This document shows, one piece after another, positions 27,462 to 36,982 of a stretch of DNA of 64,000 bases (position 1 is its first letter; the number at the start of each line of letters is the position of its first letter). The notes under the pieces are model-generated. The model ran no database searches, had not been told where the DNA came from, and saw only the letters and a list, made by a program, of their open reading frames with translations. The DNA comes from Flavivirga abyssicola (lineage in GTDB: Bacteria; Bacteroidota; Bacteroidia; Flavobacteriales; Flavobacteriaceae). Both the position numbers and the translations under genes were made by a program. Location: the NCBI RefSeq assembly GCF_030540775.2, contig NZ_CP141266.1:2219001-2283000 (forward strand). The letters are read 5' to 3'.

Positions 27462-28346
27462 ATGAAAAAATACATTTATATAATCATAATAGCCATTTTC
27501 ACAACAAATTGTGGAGAACAAGATGTTGCAAGATATGATGCGGAAAATGGAACAACTTTAATAAAGTTTGAGTCGGTAAGTTCTAATGTAGAAGTTGTTA
27601 TTGATAGCGAGGTAAGTATAGAAATACCAATATCGGTAAGCACATATTCAGAAACAGAACGCTCTATTAATATTGGTGTTGTCGCATTGCCAGATGGTAC
27701 TGAAGATGCCGCTCAACCAGAACAATATAGTTTTAATGAAACAGTCATCATACCAGCCAATACATTGCATACAAGTTTGGTATTAACGGGTATAGATGAA
27801 GGTATAGAATCTGGCGATAGGCTAAGGCTACAATTGCGAATTACTGGAGCTAATTTTGATAATGTAAGTATTGTTGAAGATATACATACAGCAAACCTTA
27901 TTCAAATATGCCCAATACCAGAAGATTACCTTGTTGGAACTTATGTACTTACAAGTCCGGGTGCAAATATTTGGTGCAGTGGTGGAAGGCCTTCTTTTAT
28001 AGGTAATGGTGTAGAGGTAGAAGTATCTATTGGAGATTCGCCAACACAACGCGTATTTCAAGCTAAATATTCACCAGGGTCATGCGAAGGGTTTAATGGA
28101 CCTTATGACTTTGTAATTTCTCTAGCCTGTGGGCGTGCCACTTTAGCGCTACCCGTTAATACAACAGTACGTTGTTCACCAGTGGCCAATATTACTATTG
28201 TAGACGATCCTGATAGGGTTACTAATTACACGACTAATGATGATTCGCAGATAACCATCAATGTTATTGATGATATTAATGGATCCTGTACAGCTTGTTG
28301 CGGAGCGCCCTTTACAAACCAAAGTTTCACTCTAACAAAATTATAA
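27462..28346 (+). CDS. Lipoprotein with N-terminal beta-sandwich (DUF1735/Calx-beta-like)
   Basis: Lipoprotein of 294 residues with lipobox cysteine C17 (IFTTNCGEQD). The N-terminal half (about 30-140) reads like the immunoglobulin-like domain common in Bacteroidota surface lipoproteins of SusCD clusters: VEVVIDSEVSIEIPISVSTY, FNETVIIPANTLHTSLVLTG. The C-terminal half is rich in cysteines (ten or so, including CTACCGAPF near the end), which points to disulphide bonds in an exposed domain. No catalytic motif was recognised. It follows susD by 17 bp and overlaps the next gene by one base. A surface ligand-binding accessory protein is the likely role. Confidence 0.7.
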   Translation: MKKYIYIIIIAIFTTNCGEQDVARYDAENGTTLIKFESVSSNVEVVIDSEVSIEIPISVSTYSETERSINIGVVALPDGTEDAAQPEQYSFNETVIIPANTLHTSLVLTGIDEGIESGDRLRLQLRITGANFDNVSIVEDIHTANLIQICPIPEDYLVGTYVLTSPGANIWCSGGRPSFIGNGVEVEVSIGDSPTQRVFQAKYSPGSCEGFNGPYDFVISLACGRATLALPVNTTVRCSPVANITIVDDPDRVTNYTTNDDSQITINVIDDINGSCTACCGAPFTNQSFTLTKL

Positions 28347-29491
28347 TGATGAAGACATATAAAGAATTATTCTTGTGTATAACAGTTGTTTCTCTCTTTA
28401 TACTTTTTGGCTGTTCAAACAATGCAGATCAGTTTAATGGGAACAATCCAAAATCTGGATATGTTGAAATTGATGCTGAGAATTTATTGGCTATCAGTGA
28501 AGAAGTTGGTTCACTAACACTTCCTGTAAATTTAAATACGTCAACAAACCCTAATGGAGTAGCTGTTTCTTATACGATTGAAGCTGTAAATGGAACATTG
28601 CCAACTGGTTTTAATGATATTTCAAATGGTCATGTAATAATTGAGCAAGGAAAAGATATAGGTTTTATTGAACTTGCTATACCAGATAGTGACCAAGAGT
28701 ATTCGTTTAAAGTGTCGCTTACTCAGGTAGATGATACAGATTTTTCTATTGGTCTTGATGGTGACTCAAAAGTGACCAATACTACTGTTTTTGTAGGTTT
28801 AAAAGATACCATTCAAATTACTATAGATGAAAACCCGGATGAAAATCAAGTGCTGGCAAGTTTAGCTTCAAACTTTATTACCGGAACGACGTTTTCAATA
28901 GAATCAGAGAGTGTACCAGGCTCTATGGCTGTTGATGAAACCACAGGAGAACTTAGTGTTCTTGATCGTTTCGCTTTCGATAGAGAAGCTAATCCAGTGC
29001 TAACAGCAAGCGTTAATATTAATGTGGGGAACACGTCTATTACTAAAAATATAGAAGTCACCTTAAATGATATTACTATTATTTGGTCTGGACCCATGGT
29101 AACTTTTACCAAGCTAGATGGTTCAAATTGGAACTTACCAGAGAATCAAGACAGAATCACTGATGATGTATGGATAACAAGACAAAACCGTTGGAGTATT
29201 TTTAACATTGCCCAAGGCGATCTTACCTCCAGAATTCGTTGTAATGACAATTCAGTAGATGGAAGTAGACCCCTATTAACAAGATGGGCAAGAGGAAATA
29301 CAAGCGATCTTGAATCGTTAACATTTACACCATTTTTTAATGGTTATGTATGTGGACCTGGAGTAAACCTTCCTTTTAACCAAGAGTCAGTTTTAGAAAT
29401 CTACGGAGAGGATATCTTTATTGATTTGGTATGGTTGTCATGGTCTAATAGAGGTGCAGGTGGTTTCAGTTATATGCGTTCAACACCATAA
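28346..29491 (+). CDS. Lipoprotein with cadherin-like repeat
   Basis: Lipoprotein of 381 residues; the ATG at 28346 overlaps the previous stop by one base (TAATG), and the signal ends FILFGCSNN with the lipobox cysteine near residue 23. A first beta domain (about 35-145) is followed by a cadherin-like stretch: FSIESESVPGSMAVDETTGE then LSVLDRFAFDREANPVLTAS and ITKNIEVTLND (about 185-250). The last 130 residues (IWSGPMVTFTKLDGSNWNLP, VWITRQNRWSIFNIAQGD) are not something I can assign. Translational coupling with the previous lipoprotein suggests the two act together beside SusCD. Confidence 0.65.
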   Translation: MMKTYKELFLCITVVSLFILFGCSNNADQFNGNNPKSGYVEIDAENLLAISEEVGSLTLPVNLNTSTNPNGVAVSYTIEAVNGTLPTGFNDISNGHVIIEQGKDIGFIELAIPDSDQEYSFKVSLTQVDDTDFSIGLDGDSKVTNTTVFVGLKDTIQITIDENPDENQVLASLASNFITGTTFSIESESVPGSMAVDETTGELSVLDRFAFDREANPVLTASVNINVGNTSITKNIEVTLNDITIIWSGPMVTFTKLDGSNWNLPENQDRITDDVWITRQNRWSIFNIAQGDLTSRIRCNDNSVDGSRPLLTRWARGNTSDLESLTFTPFFNGYVCGPGVNLPFNQESVLEIYGEDIFIDLVWLSWSNRGAGGFSYMRSTP

Positions 29492-29544
29492 TAAATTATA
29501 CTATATTGCTTGACTATCTATATTAAACTCAAAATACTCATTTC

Positions 29545-30945
29545 ATGAAAATCATAATCAGAGCCCCATTTTTTTTACTGTTAATTTTTTCTACCATTTC
29601 TTTTTCACAAGAAAAAGAGTATGGTTTTGATGGAGGGGAATATAAATTTAACACAGATAAAGTGCCTTGTTTAACACAAACACAAAGAACAGCTATTATT
29701 AACAACTTAAAAGATAGTCAAGCAGTATTAAAATCACAAAACAAACTAGTTAAAGCGAATAAGAGTATTCCTAATCCGTTATTTATTTGGCCAGTAAAAA
29801 AAGCAAGCGGTGTTACCTATAACGAGGTTTGGGCTATTTCAAATTATGTAGATCATAATACGGCTTTCCCTGATCAAATTACAGATTATAATGGGGGTAA
29901 TAACTCTTATGATACAAATAGCGGATATAATCATCAGGGGACAGATATTTTTACCTGGCCTTATACATGGAAAATGCTAGATGACAATGCAGCTGAAGTT
30001 ATTGCCGCATCCAGTGGTCAAATTATTTTTAAAAGAGATGGACAGTTTGATAGAAGTTGCTCATTTAATAATAATCCTTGGAATGCTGTTTATGTAAAAC
30101 ACAATGATGGTAGTGTGGCTTGGTATGGACACCTGAAAAGTGGATCATTAACAACAAAAAATGTTGGAGACATGGTTGCTCAAGGCGAATATCTAGGTGT
30201 TGTAGGTAGTTCGGGAAATTCAACTGGGCCTCATTTGCATTTTGAGGTTTATGAAGATGATAGCTATAGCTATGATAAATTAATAGATCCTTATGCTGGA
30301 CCTAGCAATAATTGGAATGCGACTACATGGTGGGCATCTCAAAAATCCTACACAAACCCTACAATTAATGCCTTTACTACTAATACTGGTGATCCTGATT
30401 TTGGATCGTGTCCAAGTACAGAGGTCACCAATGAAAGTAATCAATTTGATTCTGGAGATACAGTTTATTTTATAGCTTTTTTAAAAGACCAGTATATCGG
30501 TTCTTCTTTAAACATTAAAGTATATAACCCCAGTAATGCCTTGGTTTATGATTGGAATCATACTATCCCTAACAACGGTACGACTTATTGGTGGAGATGG
30601 TCTGCACCAGTAGTTGATGAAGGTGTCTGGAGAGGTGAAGCTACTTTTGAAGGGGTTACAATAACACATTCTTTTAATGTTGGAGGTAGTTTAAGTATAG
30701 AAGAACCTGATATGGAAACAACATCTGTATACCCTAACCCTGTTAGTGATGAATTATTTATTAAATCTAAAACGAATATTAAAGAGTTATTAATTACTAA
30801 TATTCTGGGAGAAGTCGTATTAAAGGTTGAGAATAATCAAGGCATTCATAAATTAGATACGCAATTGCTCTCTAGCGGATTGTATTTTGTAACACTTAAA
30901 AATGAAGAAAAACAAGTTAAAACAATTAAGATATTTAAAAATTGA
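29545..30945 (+). CDS. T9SS-exported M23-family metallopeptidase
   Basis: Secreted protein of 466 residues: signal peptide (ending TISFSQEK), an M23 lysostaphin-type domain with zinc ligands H130-x3-D134 (NHQGTDIF) and H230/H232 (GPHLHFEVYE), a beta domain (about 290-380), and a type IX secretion sorting domain (SVYPNPVSDELFIKSKTNIK to the end, KTIKIFKN). M23 enzymes cut glycyl bonds in peptidoglycan or in elastin-like peptides. It closes the sigma/FecR/SusCD cluster, 53 bp after the previous gene, and is the only hydrolase in it. Whether it supplies peptides to the SusCD pair is inference. Confidence 0.9.
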   Translation: MKIIIRAPFFLLLIFSTISFSQEKEYGFDGGEYKFNTDKVPCLTQTQRTAIINNLKDSQAVLKSQNKLVKANKSIPNPLFIWPVKKASGVTYNEVWAISNYVDHNTAFPDQITDYNGGNNSYDTNSGYNHQGTDIFTWPYTWKMLDDNAAEVIAASSGQIIFKRDGQFDRSCSFNNNPWNAVYVKHNDGSVAWYGHLKSGSLTTKNVGDMVAQGEYLGVVGSSGNSTGPHLHFEVYEDDSYSYDKLIDPYAGPSNNWNATTWWASQKSYTNPTINAFTTNTGDPDFGSCPSTEVTNESNQFDSGDTVYFIAFLKDQYIGSSLNIKVYNPSNALVYDWNHTIPNNGTTYWWRWSAPVVDEGVWRGEATFEGVTITHSFNVGGSLSIEEPDMETTSVYPNPVSDELFIKSKTNIKELLITNILGEVVLKVENNQGIHKLDTQLLSSGLYFVTLKNEEKQVKTIKIFKN

Positions 30946-31004
30946 GGGAAATAAAGAATAGTTAATTAGTTTATACAGTGAATTAAGTATCTAGTTTAGT
31001 TGTA

Positions 31005-31044
31005 AACCTCAGGAGATTAGATAAAGCTTCTGAGGTTTTTATTT
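31005..31044 (+). terminator. Terminator of the SusCD-M23 cluster
   Basis: AACCTCAG (31005-31012) and CTGAGGTT (31030-31037) form an 8-bp stem followed by a T-rich run. It lies 60 bp after the M23 peptidase stop codon and 120 bp before the next gene. Confidence 0.7.
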
Positions 31045-31165
31045 TGATTTGGTTTTGATTTAGGCGGAAAATTAAGATTCAAAATATAATCTTAACAATT
31101 AGTTAAATAAAATTCACTTTGCAATCATTAACTTGAAATACTATTATATTTGGTAAAAAAGAGAT

Positions 31166-32401
31166 ATGCTTCGCTGGATTATTTTCCTTGTTATTTTTGG
31201 AATTGCAGATATTTATGCTTTTCAAGCCTTTAAAACAATTTCAAAAAATAATTGGCTTCAAATATTATATTGGTTTATTACAGTTTTAGTAATAGGTAAT
31301 TTTGTGTTTCATTATTACAGTTTTAACAGAAGTGATGGGTTCTCTCATGGGCATGCTTATGCTTTTGGATTCTTTATAGCCTTGCTAATACCCAAAATGG
31401 TTTTATTAGTCTTTATGGTTGGAGAAGATATTATTAGAGTACCGCAGGCCGTTTTTAGGTATTTTACGGAAGGCGATACAGCTAAAGGAAATTATTTTGC
31501 ATCCAGACGTCAGTTTGTAAGCAAGATAGCACTAGGTATTGCGGCTATACCATTGGCTTCGATTATTTATGGTATTTATAAAGGAAAATACAATTATAAA
31601 GTATTAAAATACACACTTCACTTTGAAGATTTACCGAAAGCTTTTGATGGTTATAAATTAACTCAAATTAGTGATATTCATTCTGGGAGTTTCGATAATA
31701 TGGATAAGGTTAATTATGCAGTTGACTTAATAAACGACCAACAAAGCGATATTATATTGTTTACAGGAGATATGGTGAACAACAAAGCAGAAGAGCTAGT
31801 GCCTTATAAAAATGTTTTTGGTAAACTAAAGGCTAAAGATGGGTTGTTTTCTGTTCTGGGAAATCATGATTATGGTGATTATGTTCAATGGGAATCTGAA
31901 GACGCAAAAAAGCAAAATTTAGAAGATTTAAAAAATCTCCAGAAAGAAATTGGGTTTGATATGCTATTGAATGAAAGTAGATACTTGGAAAAAAACGGTG
32001 AGCGCATTGCTTTGGTTGGTGTAGAAAATTGGGGAGCAGGGGGATTTAAAACAGCAGGTGATTTAAAACAGGCTTCAAGTAGTATTAACAAAGATGATTT
32101 TAAAATATTAATGAGTCACGATCCGTCCCATTGGGAAAAAAAGGTGATTAAGGATGATTATCATTATCATCTAACATTAAGTGGACACACTCATGGTATG
32201 CAGTTTGGAATTGAAATACCTGGTTGGTTTAAATGGAGCCCTGTGAAATGGCGTTATAAATATTGGGCAGGAATCTATGAGGAATTAGGACAATATATTA
32301 ATGTAAATAGAGGCTTTGGATATTTAGCATTTCCAGGACGCGTTGGAATATGGCCAGAAATTACAGTTATAGAACTTAAAACAGGCTCAAATAGTGCATA
32401 A
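31166..32401 (+). CDS. Membrane-anchored metallophosphoesterase
   Basis: Protein of 411 residues with three N-terminal membrane helices (about 3-22, 32-52, 65-86), then a basic loop and a fourth helix (121-137). The calcineurin-like phosphoesterase domain covers the rest: D170-I-H172, G201-D202, GNHD at 232-235, and SGHTHGMQFG near 345, i.e. all metal-binding motifs. Charge distribution (basic loops at 21-30 and 87-118) places the catalytic domain outside the cytoplasm. Just before the fourth helix stands SRRQFVSK (113-120), a Tat-like twin-arginine motif. Substrate unknown; relatives include the YkuE group. It stands alone, followed 55 bp later by the thioredoxin-fold gene. Confidence 0.88.
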   Translation: MLRWIIFLVIFGIADIYAFQAFKTISKNNWLQILYWFITVLVIGNFVFHYYSFNRSDGFSHGHAYAFGFFIALLIPKMVLLVFMVGEDIIRVPQAVFRYFTEGDTAKGNYFASRRQFVSKIALGIAAIPLASIIYGIYKGKYNYKVLKYTLHFEDLPKAFDGYKLTQISDIHSGSFDNMDKVNYAVDLINDQQSDIILFTGDMVNNKAEELVPYKNVFGKLKAKDGLFSVLGNHDYGDYVQWESEDAKKQNLEDLKNLQKEIGFDMLLNESRYLEKNGERIALVGVENWGAGGFKTAGDLKQASSSINKDDFKILMSHDPSHWEKKVIKDDYHYHLTLSGHTHGMQFGIEIPGWFKWSPVKWRYKYWAGIYEELGQYINVNRGFGYLAFPGRVGIWPEITVIELKTGSNSA

Positions 32402-32456
32402 TTGCTAAGAAATGCTATATTTGTATATGCACAATTTGGCTAAAAAACAATAAAAT

Positions 32457-32753
32457 ATGTCAAAATTTGGGGAACTTATAGATGTGGAAATTCCTGTTCT
32501 GTTAGACTTTTACACGGAATGGAATGAGCAATCAACTGCAATGCATCTTGTTTTAAGAGATGTTGCTGCTGCACTAGGTGACAAAGCTAAAGTTATAAAA
32601 ATTGATGTTGAAAAGAATGAAGAACTTGCTGAAGCTTTAAGAGTGAAAACCTTGCCAACACTTATTATTTATAAAGATGGTGAGATGAAATGGCGCCAAA
32701 GTGGAGAACAGGATGCTAATACGCTTATAAGTATTATTCAGCAGTTCGCTTAG
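32457..32753 (+). CDS. Thioredoxin-fold protein lacking active-site cysteines
   Basis: Protein of 98 residues with the full thioredoxin core: LLDFYTEWNEQSTAMHLVLR, the beta strand KVIKIDVEKNEELAEALRV and the cis-proline loop KTLPTLIIYKDG. The position of the redox motif WCGPC reads W22-N23-E24-Q25-S26, so both catalytic cysteines are replaced, and there is no cysteine in the whole protein. It cannot act as a disulphide reductase; a chaperone-like or protein-binding role is possible. It converges with the polysaccharide deacetylase gene, with 2 bp between the stop codons. Confidence 0.85.
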   Translation: MSKFGELIDVEIPVLLDFYTEWNEQSTAMHLVLRDVAAALGDKAKVIKIDVEKNEELAEALRVKTLPTLIIYKDGEMKWRQSGEQDANTLISIIQQFA

Positions 32754-32755
32754 TA

Positions 32756-33424
32756 TTAAATAGCTTTAAATGTATAGCCTTTTTTGCTAAAAAACTCTAA
32801 TACCTTTGGTAAAGCGTATTGCATGTTTTTTGAAGCCTTTACACTATCGTGGAAAACAATAATACTACCAGGAGTTGCCTTATTGGTAACGTTGTTTAAG
32901 CAAGTTTCTTTACTAATACTTTTATCCCAGTCGAAAGATAATACATCCCACATAATTATTTTATACCCCAAGGCCATGAGTCTTTTTCCTTGTTCGAGTG
33001 TTATTTGTCCATGAGGAGGCCTGAAAAGAGTTGAGATTAATGATTTTTGATTAACGGTTTTTGAATTTTGAATTTGAGAATTTATTATTTCCTCGGCTTC
33101 AATCGTGTTTTCAAGATAATCTTTCGTTTTAGTTTTCCATCCTTTAATATGGTTGTACGTATGATTTCCAATAGTATGCCCCTCTGCTATAATATTTTGA
33201 AAAATATTAGGGTGTTTTTCAATATTGTTACCAATACAAAAAAAAGTTGCTTTGGCGTTGTATGTCTTTAAAGTTTCCAGTACCCAATTTGTGATTTCAG
33301 GAGTAGGGCCGTCATCAAATGTTAGATAAATAACATTATCTATTGATGGTATGTCCCAAATATAATTTGGGAATATTTTTTTTACAATTACTGGTATTTT
33401 TACAGGTGCTAAGGCATACCTCAT
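32756..33424 (-). CDS. Polysaccharide deacetylase family protein (NodB domain)
   Basis: Carbohydrate esterase family 4 type protein of 222 residues. The NodB motifs are present: TFDDGP with D37/D38 as base and metal ligand, H88-x3-H92 (GNHTYNH), the RPPHGQ motif, and WDVLSFDWDKS; a late histidine occurs in IVFHDS. It should remove N-acetyl groups from an amino sugar polymer such as peptidoglycan or a surface glycan. No clear signal peptide is seen, although a short hydrophobic start (YALAPVKIPVIV) is present. It lies 6 bp downstream of the DUF2723 gene on the same strand, so the two are likely one operon. Confidence 0.9.
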   Translation of the reverse strand: MRYALAPVKIPVIVKKIFPNYIWDIPSIDNVIYLTFDDGPTPEITNWVLETLKTYNAKATFFCIGNNIEKHPNIFQNIIAEGHTIGNHTYNHIKGWKTKTKDYLENTIEAEEIINSQIQNSKTVNQKSLISTLFRPPHGQITLEQGKRLMALGYKIIMWDVLSFDWDKSISKETCLNNVTNKATPGSIIVFHDSVKASKNMQYALPKVLEFFSKKGYTFKAI

Positions 33425-33430
33425 ACCAAA

Positions 33431-36400
33431 TTAATTAGTACTGTCAATTGGTATGATACTATCCATTGACGGAATATCTTTTTCAACTTTTGGTGTTAAT
33501 TCTTCTTCTGGCTCATCACCATAAAAATGCCTAAAAGCTTTTAAATGGTTATTAAATATATCACCTTCTTTTTTAGCAAATTCTATGTCATATTCTACTA
33601 AAACATCTATCAATCCTTTATAACGTTGAATGTCTGTGTAAATATCCTCAAATAAACGTTCTTGATTATCTGTTTTTAGACTACTATAGTAACTTAAGTT
33701 TTCTTGGTATTTTTTAGCAACGTCTTTAAATAAACGCTGTGCTTTTTCTTTATTTCCAACTTCGTAGTATGCACTAATGTAGGGCTCTAAAAGTGTATAA
33801 TATCCAAAATATTCAACAGGCATATTGTTCATAGCAAGATCTGCTATTTCTTCAGCCTTATCTAGTTTTTCTTCATTAATTAATGTTTCAATTAACCTCG
33901 CTAAGTTTCCTCTATAAGTTATAGAGTTCTTACGAGTTTCAACATCATGGTAAATATCTGGACTACCACTATTACCCCAATTCCATTTTTTTACCTTTTC
34001 ATACATAAGATCAGAATCTACGCGTCCCATATCAAAAGGATTCGCTCTGTCTACAGGTGTTTTGATAGGGACTAGTTTATAGCACATACCATCAAGCTGT
34101 AGATAATCTTTCATCCAGATATAATCATCATCACCAAAACTACCCCCAGTAAAATATATAGGGCGTTTCCATTCGTTGTTGGCGACAATATCAAGCATAA
34201 GTAATCTGTTTTTGTAAAGCGCACCCCCTTTAATTTTTATGTCAATGTAAGGCACTATTTTATCTGCATCCTCAGACTTTACAATACCAGACTTTAAAGC
34301 ATTCTGTTTATTTACAGGAATTCTTAAAAATTCAGTAGGGAGGTATGTGGCGTTTAAATCTTGGCTTCTAACTTGAGAAAGATCAACGCCTTTTTGCTGT
34401 AAAACATATCTGTATTTTGTTTTAGGATTGTCGCTACCCACAAAATCCAAAAATTGTTTTACTTCTAATGTGTCTTTTATAACGGGCTGTATTACTATAT
34501 AATCATTTGTACCGTATTTATATAAATCATGTGTCAATTGAGATGGTATAGGGTCACTTTCGTATGCCTTACGTTTCATTTGGTCTATATACCAATCTGT
34601 TTGGAATAAACTAGTATTAACTACGCGTACATCGGTTCTATAGCCTTCAATTTCCTGAGCATACCAAAGCGCAAACGTATCATTATCACCAATAGTAAAT
34701 AAAATAGCATTTTCCGCACAAGAATCTAAATACTTTCTTGCCATAGCTTGGGCTGTATATTTACCAGATCGATCATGGTCATCCCAATTGTTGGCAGCTA
34801 AAATACCAGGAACTAATATTAAACAAGCTACTGTAATTATAGGTGCAGCTAACTTTTTTGGTATGTATTTTTTTAACACATCAAAAATAGCATATACTCC
34901 AAAGCCAATCCAAAGCGCAAATACATAAAAAGAACCTACAACCGAATAGTCACGTTCACGAGGTTCAAATGGACGTACATTGGTATATACCTGAATAGCT
35001 AATCCCGTAAAAAGGAAAAAAACAAGCATGGTCCAGAATAGTTTTTTATCTCTGTTGAATAAAAAGAAGAACCCTAGAATACCTAAGATAAAAGGTAACA
35101 TGTAATAGGTGTTTCGTGCTTTATTATTTTTAACATCACCAGGTAAATTATCTTGCGAAAAACCTAATAGCACTTCATCTATGGGCTTTATACCAGTAAT
35201 CCAGTTTCCGTGATTATCATAACGTCCTTGAATATCGTCTTGCCGTCCGGAAAAATTCCACATAAAATAACGCCAATACATATATCCTAGTTGGTATTCA
35301 AGCATGTAAGCGATGTTGCTTCCAAGCGAGGGTTTTTCAATGTCTATATAATCTTTAAATCGTTTTAGGAAATTGTTGTAATCCTCATAATCTACATTGC
35401 CTTTTGCGACATTATTCTTAAAGTCTGAAACAGTTGTCCGCAATTGGTTTTCCATTTGATAATCGGGCTTTAGCTTAAAGTTTAAAAACCCGGAAAACAT
35501 CATATAGTTTTCAGCATGTTCTGCACTCCACATACGAGGTAAAATAGAAGCATGTTTTGAGTTGTAATTTTGTTTTGCGTCTTTATAATCGTTTACTACA
35601 ACATATTCTCCTTTTGTTTCGTCTTTTTCATATTTAGGTTTGTCATCTACATATGGGTTATTCTCATCAAGGTAAGCATACTGATCTGTAAACTGAGGCC
35701 CATAAAACAAATGTGTTTCAGGATATTGCTCTAAATTATAATAAGCCAGTAATTCTCTAGCACTCGATGGATTGTTTTCATTAATAACCACATTGGCGTT
35801 TGCGCGAATAGGAAGCATTAGCCATGTGGAAAACCCAATAATGACAAAGGTTAAACAAAGGATTCCTGTGTTTAGATGAACAAAGTTTTTTTGTCTGGTG
35901 TAACGCAATGCAAAATATATAATAGCTACTAAGAATATACCTGCAATTATAGATCCGGAATTAAAAGGTAATCCGATGGTATTCACAAAAAAGATTTCGA
36001 AAACACTAAAAATCTTAAGAATATTTGGAGCCAAAAGTTTAAAAATAAATAGTAAAACTGCAACTGAAACAACATTGGCTATAATAAAGTTTTGAACGGT
36101 AATGGTTTTGTAGTTTTTAAAATAATAAACAAGACCAATAGCAGGAATGGTTAAGAGCCCCATAAAGTGCACCCCAAAAGATAAACCAATAACAAAAGCA
36201 ATTAAAATAAGCCAACGATTACCACGAGGCTTATTCATGTCCTGTTCCCAGCGTAACCCTAGCCAAAATAAAATAGCCATAATTAAGGTCGCCATAGCGT
36301 ATACCTCGGTTTCAACTGCATTAAACCAAAAAGAGTCTGTAAATGTAAACGCTAAACTGCCGACTAAACCACTTCCAAGAATGGCCATGGATTGGCTTTT

Positions 36401-36742
36401 ATTAAGATCTTTATTGTTACCAACAAGCTTTTTTAGTAATAAAGTAATGGTCCAAAACATAAAAAGGATAGTGAATGCACTAGATACAGCACTCATCATA
36501 TTCATTACCCATCCAATTTGTGAAGGTTCTAAAGCAAAAATGGAGAAAAAGGCACCAAACATTTGAAATAATGGTGCTCCAGGAGGGTGCCCAACTTGTA
36601 ATTTAGATGATGTTAAAATATATTCGCCAGCATCCCAGAAACTCACGGTAGGCTCAACGGTTAGTGTATAAGTAACGAGAGCTATTAAAAAAGAGAACCA
36701 ACCTAAAACTGTATTCCATTTTTTAAAGTTGAAATGTTCCAT
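33431..36742 (-). CDS. DUF2723 multi-pass membrane protein (glycosyltransferase-C-like)
   Basis: Integral membrane protein of 1103 residues. The N-terminal 320 residues contain about ten membrane helices with the DUF2723 signature: VEPTVSFWDAGEYILTSSKL, VGHPPGAPLFQMFGAFFSIF and FWFNAVETEVYAMATLIMAI. A second helix group lies at about 575-680, including PFEPRERDYSVVGSFYVFAL. The rest is a soluble domain with a GDNDTFALWYAQE motif and helical repeats towards the end. DUF2723 proteins resemble protein O-mannosyltransferases and are common in Bacteroidota, so glycan transfer at the membrane is likely but not proven. It is followed by the deacetylase gene 6 bp later, which fits a glycan role. Confidence 0.85.
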   Translation of the reverse strand: MEHFNFKKWNTVLGWFSFLIALVTYTLTVEPTVSFWDAGEYILTSSKLQVGHPPGAPLFQMFGAFFSIFALEPSQIGWVMNMMSAVSSAFTILFMFWTITLLLKKLVGNNKDLNKSQSMAILGSGLVGSLAFTFTDSFWFNAVETEVYAMATLIMAILFWLGLRWEQDMNKPRGNRWLILIAFVIGLSFGVHFMGLLTIPAIGLVYYFKNYKTITVQNFIIANVVSVAVLLFIFKLLAPNILKIFSVFEIFFVNTIGLPFNSGSIIAGIFLVAIIYFALRYTRQKNFVHLNTGILCLTFVIIGFSTWLMLPIRANANVVINENNPSSARELLAYYNLEQYPETHLFYGPQFTDQYAYLDENNPYVDDKPKYEKDETKGEYVVVNDYKDAKQNYNSKHASILPRMWSAEHAENYMMFSGFLNFKLKPDYQMENQLRTTVSDFKNNVAKGNVDYEDYNNFLKRFKDYIDIEKPSLGSNIAYMLEYQLGYMYWRYFMWNFSGRQDDIQGRYDNHGNWITGIKPIDEVLLGFSQDNLPGDVKNNKARNTYYMLPFILGILGFFFLFNRDKKLFWTMLVFFLFTGLAIQVYTNVRPFEPRERDYSVVGSFYVFALWIGFGVYAIFDVLKKYIPKKLAAPIITVACLILVPGILAANNWDDHDRSGKYTAQAMARKYLDSCAENAILFTIGDNDTFALWYAQEIEGYRTDVRVVNTSLFQTDWYIDQMKRKAYESDPIPSQLTHDLYKYGTNDYIVIQPVIKDTLEVKQFLDFVGSDNPKTKYRYVLQQKGVDLSQVRSQDLNATYLPTEFLRIPVNKQNALKSGIVKSEDADKIVPYIDIKIKGGALYKNRLLMLDIVANNEWKRPIYFTGGSFGDDDYIWMKDYLQLDGMCYKLVPIKTPVDRANPFDMGRVDSDLMYEKVKKWNWGNSGSPDIYHDVETRKNSITYRGNLARLIETLINEEKLDKAEEIADLAMNNMPVEYFGYYTLLEPYISAYYEVGNKEKAQRLFKDVAKKYQENLSYYSSLKTDNQERLFEDIYTDIQRYKGLIDVLVEYDIEFAKKEGDIFNNHLKAFRHFYGDEPEEELTPKVEKDIPSMDSIIPIDSTN

Positions 36743-36934
36743 AAATATCTATATTTTTTTGCTTTGGCGAATTTAGTAATAAATATGAAATGAGGCATAA
36801 CTATTTAGTTACTCTTAACATATATAAACGACGAAAAACAGCATCAGACATAAAAAATAATGATGATAAACCGATGATATTTCAAGCGTTTTTTTAAGAA
36901 ACGTAAAGTATTCTAAATTATTTTTTAAAAAATA

Positions 36935-36966
36935 CTTGTAGAAATAAAACTTTGTACTAAATTTGC
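36935..36966 (+). promoter_or_regulatory. Promoter of tRNA-Gln
   Basis: CTTG (36935-36938), 19 bases, then TAAATTTGC (36958-36966): one mismatch from the Bacteroidota consensus. It ends 16 bp before the mature 5' end of the tRNA. Confidence 0.8.
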
Positions 36967-36982
36967 ACCCTCAATAGCACAT

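Noticed and set aside
36147-36566. 139-codon plus-strand frame inside the DUF2723 gene
   Set aside because: Antisense of membrane-helix codons; composition is not protein-like.
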